45,300 bases of DNA from Bacillota bacterium. Lineage in GTDB: Bacteria; Bacillota; Clostridia; Acetivibrionales; DSM-1351. A program made the translations under genes and the position numbers. Of this stretch, positions 42,468 through 45,300 are shown in pieces (within the stretch, counting starts at the first letter, position 1; each line of letters starts with the position of its first letter). The stretch is taken from NCBI GenBank assembly GCA_023433945.1, contig JAEYTP010000144.1:1-45300 (forward strand). Reading direction: 5' to 3'. The notes beneath the pieces were generated by a model. That model did not search any database, was not told where the DNA came from, and saw only the letters and a list, made by a program, of their open reading frames with translations.

Positions 42468-42869
42468 TTAATCTCTGAGAAGGTTACCCTTTGCGTCACG
42501 ATTCATAGAACCTGATAATATAAGTATGCCTTCTATAAGACCCCAAATCCAAATAAATGGAGAGAGAAAGAAGCATGATAATACTGAAATTAATAACTGA
42601 GCTAGACCTATTCCTACATATCCAAGATAAAATCTATGGACACCAAAGCCACCTAAGAAAATTCCAAAGAGTCCAGCTGCCAACTTTGACTTCTGCTCCG
42701 TTCCAACGTTATTGAGATTAACTCCGCATTTTACACATACCTGTGCAAGAGAATTGGTTGCATCGCCACATACAGGACAGTAGTTATTCCCTTTTCCTGT
42801 AGGAACACCACACGCTACACAAACAACAGCCTGATCGTTCATCATATTTCCACAATTTCTACAAAACAT
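42468..42869 (-). CDS. Zinc-ribbon and TM2 domain membrane protein
   Basis: A 133-residue protein. Residues 1-50 hold two zinc ribbons (CRNCG with CVACG, CPVCG with CVKCG, each Cys-x2-Cys pair at normal spacing). Residues 60-118 form a TM2 domain: GLFGIFLGGFGVHRFYLG, then a second membrane helix, LIEGILIL. The TM2 motif GxxGxHRFY is clear. It ends in a short charged tail. TM2 proteins have no settled biochemical function. It is monocistronic with a strong terminator. Confidence 0.9.
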   Translation of the reverse strand: MFCRNCGNMMNDQAVVCVACGVPTGKGNNYCPVCGDATNSLAQVCVKCGVNLNNVGTEQKSKLAAGLFGIFLGGFGVHRFYLGYVGIGLAQLLISVLSCFFLSPFIWIWGLIEGILILSGSMNRDAKGNLLRD

Positions 42870-43032
42870 TATTTTTTCCTCCCATATCTTTAAAATCCCG
42901 AATGATTTTTGATATCATAATTATGAATACAATAATACATACGGGACTATATAATAAAAGTCTGAACCTTTTTTTTACTATTTTGAATATATAATAAAAT
43001 CTTCGATAAATCAAGTATTACTATGGTTACTG

Positions 43033-43061
43033 TTGCAATGAAAATTTAGATAGTATATAAT
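43033..43061 (+). promoter_or_regulatory. Promoter of ychF
   Basis: TTGCAA (43033-43038), a 17-nt spacer and TATAAT (43056-43061) lie about 90 bp before the ychF start codon. The 284-bp gap upstream of ychF is otherwise featureless AT-rich DNA. Confidence 0.75.
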
Positions 43062-43153
43062 TTTTATGGCTATTTTAAACGAATTATGTATAGCAAAACA
43101 CTATTAAAACAAATATAATCATAGCTGATTAATTAGGAAGGATAGAAAAATTA

Positions 43154-44248
43154 ATGAAACTAGGAATTGTTGGACTGCCTAATGTAGGCAAAAGTACTCT
43201 ATTTAATGCCATTACAAAGGCAGGTGCCGAAAGCGCAAATTACCCATTTTGTACTATAGAACCAAACGTTGGTATAGTGGCTGTACCCGATGAAAGACTG
43301 GATATGCTGGCTAAGATGTATAATCCTGACAAGGTTGTGCCTACAGCAATTGAATTTGTCGATATAGCAGGTCTTGTAAAGGGTGCTAGCAAGGGTGAAG
43401 GTCTCGGCAACAAATTTCTATCACATATCAGAGAAGTTGACTCTATCGTACATGTTGTTAGATGCTTTGAGGATAGCAATATTGTTCACGTTGATGGCTC
43501 CATTGGTCCTGTTAGAGATGTAGAAACCATTAACCTTGAACTGATTTTTGCTGACCTTGAAATGATTGATAGAAGAATAGACAGAACAAAAAAGATGCTT
43601 AAATCAGGTGATAAAAAGTACCAGGTTGAGATAGAATTGCTAGAAGCTATAAAGGCTCATCTTGAAAGTGGAAACCCTGTTAGAAGTATGAGCTTTGACG
43701 CTGAACAGCAGGTATTCGTAGACCAGCTCTTCCTTATTACAAAAAAGCCTGTACTTTATGCAGGAAATGTATCTGAAAATGATTTATCTTCCCTAGATGA
43801 CAACGCTTACCTAAATGAGCTTAAAGAACTTGCTGCTAAGGAAGGCTCAGAGGTTATGGTTATCTGTGCCAAGATTGAAGAAGAGATTGCACAGCTTGAC
43901 GATGCAGAAAAGAAGGACTTCCTTGATGCTATGGGACTTGAAGAGTCAGGTTTGGATAAGCTCATTAAAGCAAGCTACAAAATTCTAGGACTTATAAGCT
44001 TCTTGACTGCTGGGCCTCAGGAGGTTAGAGCATGGACTATTACACAGGGTACCAAGGCTCCACAGGCGGCAGGAAAAATTCACAGTGATTTTGAACGTGG
44101 CTTTATTCGTGCAGAAATAGTTGCATACAATGATCTAATGAGCTGTGGAAGCTATACGGTTGCAAAGGAAAAAGGACTTGTTAGATCAGAGGGTAAAGAA
44201 TACGTTATGCATGACGGGGATGTGACTCTCTTTAGATTTAATGTTTAA
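43154..44248 (+). CDS. ychF: Redox-regulated ATPase YchF (Obg-related)
   Basis: A translation-associated Obg-family P-loop protein that prefers ATP over GTP, 364 residues. The P-loop is GLPNVGKST (7-15), the switch region is FVDIAGLVKGASKGEGLGNKFL, and NVSE replaces the GTP-specific NKxD, which is the YchF hallmark. A coiled-coil insertion lies at about 135-165. A C-terminal TGS domain ends RSEGKEYVMHDGDVTLFRFNV. GGAAGG lies about 12 nt before the ATG. It is monocistronic with its own promoter and terminator. Confidence 0.97.
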   Translation: MKLGIVGLPNVGKSTLFNAITKAGAESANYPFCTIEPNVGIVAVPDERLDMLAKMYNPDKVVPTAIEFVDIAGLVKGASKGEGLGNKFLSHIREVDSIVHVVRCFEDSNIVHVDGSIGPVRDVETINLELIFADLEMIDRRIDRTKKMLKSGDKKYQVEIELLEAIKAHLESGNPVRSMSFDAEQQVFVDQLFLITKKPVLYAGNVSENDLSSLDDNAYLNELKELAAKEGSEVMVICAKIEEEIAQLDDAEKKDFLDAMGLEESGLDKLIKASYKILGLISFLTAGPQEVRAWTITQGTKAPQAAGKIHSDFERGFIRAEIVAYNDLMSCGSYTVAKEKGLVRSEGKEYVMHDGDVTLFRFNV

Positions 44249-44323
44249 TATAAATTTTTAGGGCTCATATAGTAAACTAGCAAATAAATAGTATACTAGC
44301 AAATAATATATTTAAACATAATA

Positions 44324-44384
44324 AGACTGCTGCAACCCTCTTATGGATATCAAAAATCCAAATTGGTTACAGCAGTCTATTTAT
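44324..44384 (+). terminator. Terminator after ychF, possibly bidirectional
   Basis: AGACTGCTG (44324-44332) pairs with CAGCAGTCT (44370-44378), continued after a mismatch by AACC/GGTT. On the plus strand it ends in ATTTATTTTG. It lies between convergent ychF and htpG and has A/T-rich flanks on both sides. A short direct repeat (TAGTA-ACTAGCAAATAA) at about 44270-44307 precedes it. Confidence 0.75.
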
Positions 44385-44435
44385 TTTGCTTAACAGTGAA
44401 AAAATACATTTGATATTACTACAAATATTTAATTC

Positions 44436-44513
44436 CTGCTTACTATATCAGCTTCATCCAAAATCTGATTTATACTGCTTACTATATCAGCTTCATCAAT
44501 ATCTGATTGCTTC
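44436..44513. repeat. 39-bp tandem duplication spanning the htpG stop codon
   Basis: Two units start at 44436 and 44475. The first 23 bp (starting CTGCTTACTATATCAGC) are identical, and the rest differ by a small indel. The second unit contains the last ten or so codons of htpG and its TAG stop. The first unit is an extra copy lying just downstream of the gene. Confidence 0.92.
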
Positions 44514-45300
44514 TCTCAATGAAGTTAGTCATTGCTTCAGCTTCTAGCGGTTCATGGCTCATCTTTGCAAGATCAATTACGTGCTCACTAATAAGCTTAA
44601 GATCTTCCTTCTTTTGCTCATTATCCTTCATTCCAATCATAGCCTTTATTAAGCTATTTGAAGAATTCAGCACCAGAGTCTGCTCCTTTGGGAACATTGT
44701 TGAAACATCCATTCCACCAAACATAGCACTCATTTCCTGCATTCTTCTGGACTGTTCTGACAAAAGCATCATAGCAGGTACAGATGAATTCTTTAGGCTT
44801 TCAACCTTTATTGTTATCTTGTCATTATTGACCGTTTCCTTGAAAAGCTCCTCCACAAACTTCTGCTCTTGCTCGGTAACAGCAGAGTCAGAATTCTTCA
44901 TGTTTTCACTGATATCTGCATCTATTCTGCTGAACTTAACACCACTCATTTTTGTTTCAAGGAACTGCATGAAGTGGTTGTCAATCATTGTTGACAATAT
45001 CACAGCTTCCATATCATTTTCATTGAAAAGCTTGATATATTGAGCCTGCTGCTTTTCATTAGAAACATAGAACACCTTGTTTTCGTGCTTTTCCTTATTT
45101 CTTTCCAAGTAATCGGAGAGTGTTGTAAAGTCACCCTTTGTTGACTTGTAAATTACAATATCCTTAACTCTGTCATAGAACTTATCTTCTCTGATACAGC
45201 CGTATTTTACAAATGGATTTATATCTTCCCAATACTTGTTGAAGTTATCTCTCTCATTCTCAAATAGTGATGTGAGCTTGTCCCCCACCTTTTTGGTAAT
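44482..45300 (-). CDS. htpG: Molecular chaperone HtpG (Hsp90), C-terminal part
   Basis: ATP-dependent cytosolic Hsp90 chaperone. The frame is open to the window edge and gives 272 residues. It corresponds to the end of the middle domain and the whole C-terminal dimerisation domain. ITKKVGDKLTSLF, YWEDINPFVKYGCIRED and the later QSRRMQEMSAMFGGMDVS fit HtpG. The ATPase domain and most of the middle domain lie beyond base 45300. The true start is therefore not visible; the GTG at 45286-45288 is internal. A CIRCE or other heat-shock site, if present, is also outside. The 3' end is duplicated downstream. Confidence 0.95.
   Translation of the reverse strand: MTKKVGDKLTSLFENERDNFNKYWEDINPFVKYGCIREDKFYDRVKDIVIYKSTKGDFTTLSDYLERNKEKHENKVFYVSNEKQQAQYIKLFNENDMEAVILSTMIDNHFMQFLETKMSGVKFSRIDADISENMKNSDSAVTEQEQKFVEELFKETVNNDKITIKVESLKNSSVPAMMLLSEQSRRMQEMSAMFGGMDVSTMFPKEQTLVLNSSNSLIKAMIGMKDNEQKKEDLKLISEHVIDLAKMSHEPLEAEAMTNFIERSNQILMKLI

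Overview
The window comes from the chromosome of a low-GC, Gram-positive anaerobe of the class Clostridia. The evidence is AT-rich intergenic DNA, strong GGAGG ribosome-binding sites with some GTG and TTG starts, an HrcA/CIRCE heat-shock circuit, the Firmicutes-type cluster priA-def-fmt-rsmB-rlmN-stp-prkC-rsgA-rpe-thiN, and a Gram-positive Tad pilus locus without a secretin. A mesophilic Ruminiclostridium-like organism fits, but that assignment is inference. Nearly all genes lie on the minus strand. The plus-strand genes are a YdcF-like gene, a patatin, ndh2 and ychF. No tRNA, rRNA, CRISPR array, insertion sequence or prophage gene was seen.

Layout. 1-3.5 kb: heat-shock operon hrcA-grpE-dnaK (dnaK runs off the left edge), preceded by a textbook promoter and a perfect CIRCE operator. 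3.6-9.4 kb: a repeat-tailed membrane protein, a class-IV aminotransferase, two HD-domain nucleotide hydrolases (YfbR and a dGTPase-like protein), a YdcF-like protein and a zinc phospholipase C-like protein without a signal peptide. 9.6-10.5 kb: a patatin-like phospholipase with its own promoter. 10.7-21.4 kb: a complete-looking Tad/Flp pilus operon. In transcription order it is tadZ, tadA, tadB, tadC, flp, TadE-like, DUF5702 protein, a second TadE-like protein, prepilin peptidase and a DUF6382/FHA protein. It is driven from a strong promoter with a leader of about 300 nt made of degenerate repeats. 21.7-23.6 kb: a DUF4097 lipoprotein and a DUF362 protein.

23.9-36.3 kb: the conserved translation/signalling cluster. 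It combines protein N-terminal processing (fmt, def), rRNA methylation (rsmB, rlmN), ribosome assembly (rsgA), the PASTA kinase/PP2C phosphatase pair (prkC, stp), rpe, thiN, a membrane zinc protease and the replication restart helicase priA. 36.4-41.2 kb: apbE, a NusG-II protein, a Gx-transporter-family protein and a polyprenyl diphosphate synthase, divergent from a type II NADH dehydrogenase that carries an extra C-terminal membrane domain. This matches the core of the flavin-based extracellular electron transfer (FLEET) locus of Listeria and is the most interesting system here. 41.4-45.3 kb: a two-OB-fold SSB-like protein, a zinc-ribbon/TM2 protein, ychF and the C-terminal part of htpG, which runs off the right edge.

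A second theme is short tandem repeats next to genes, often starting at or spanning a stop codon (yfbR, tadA, tadB, htpG, priA, grpE). In several cases the last codons of the gene form one copy of the repeat, so the repeats seem to grow by local duplication of gene 3' ends.
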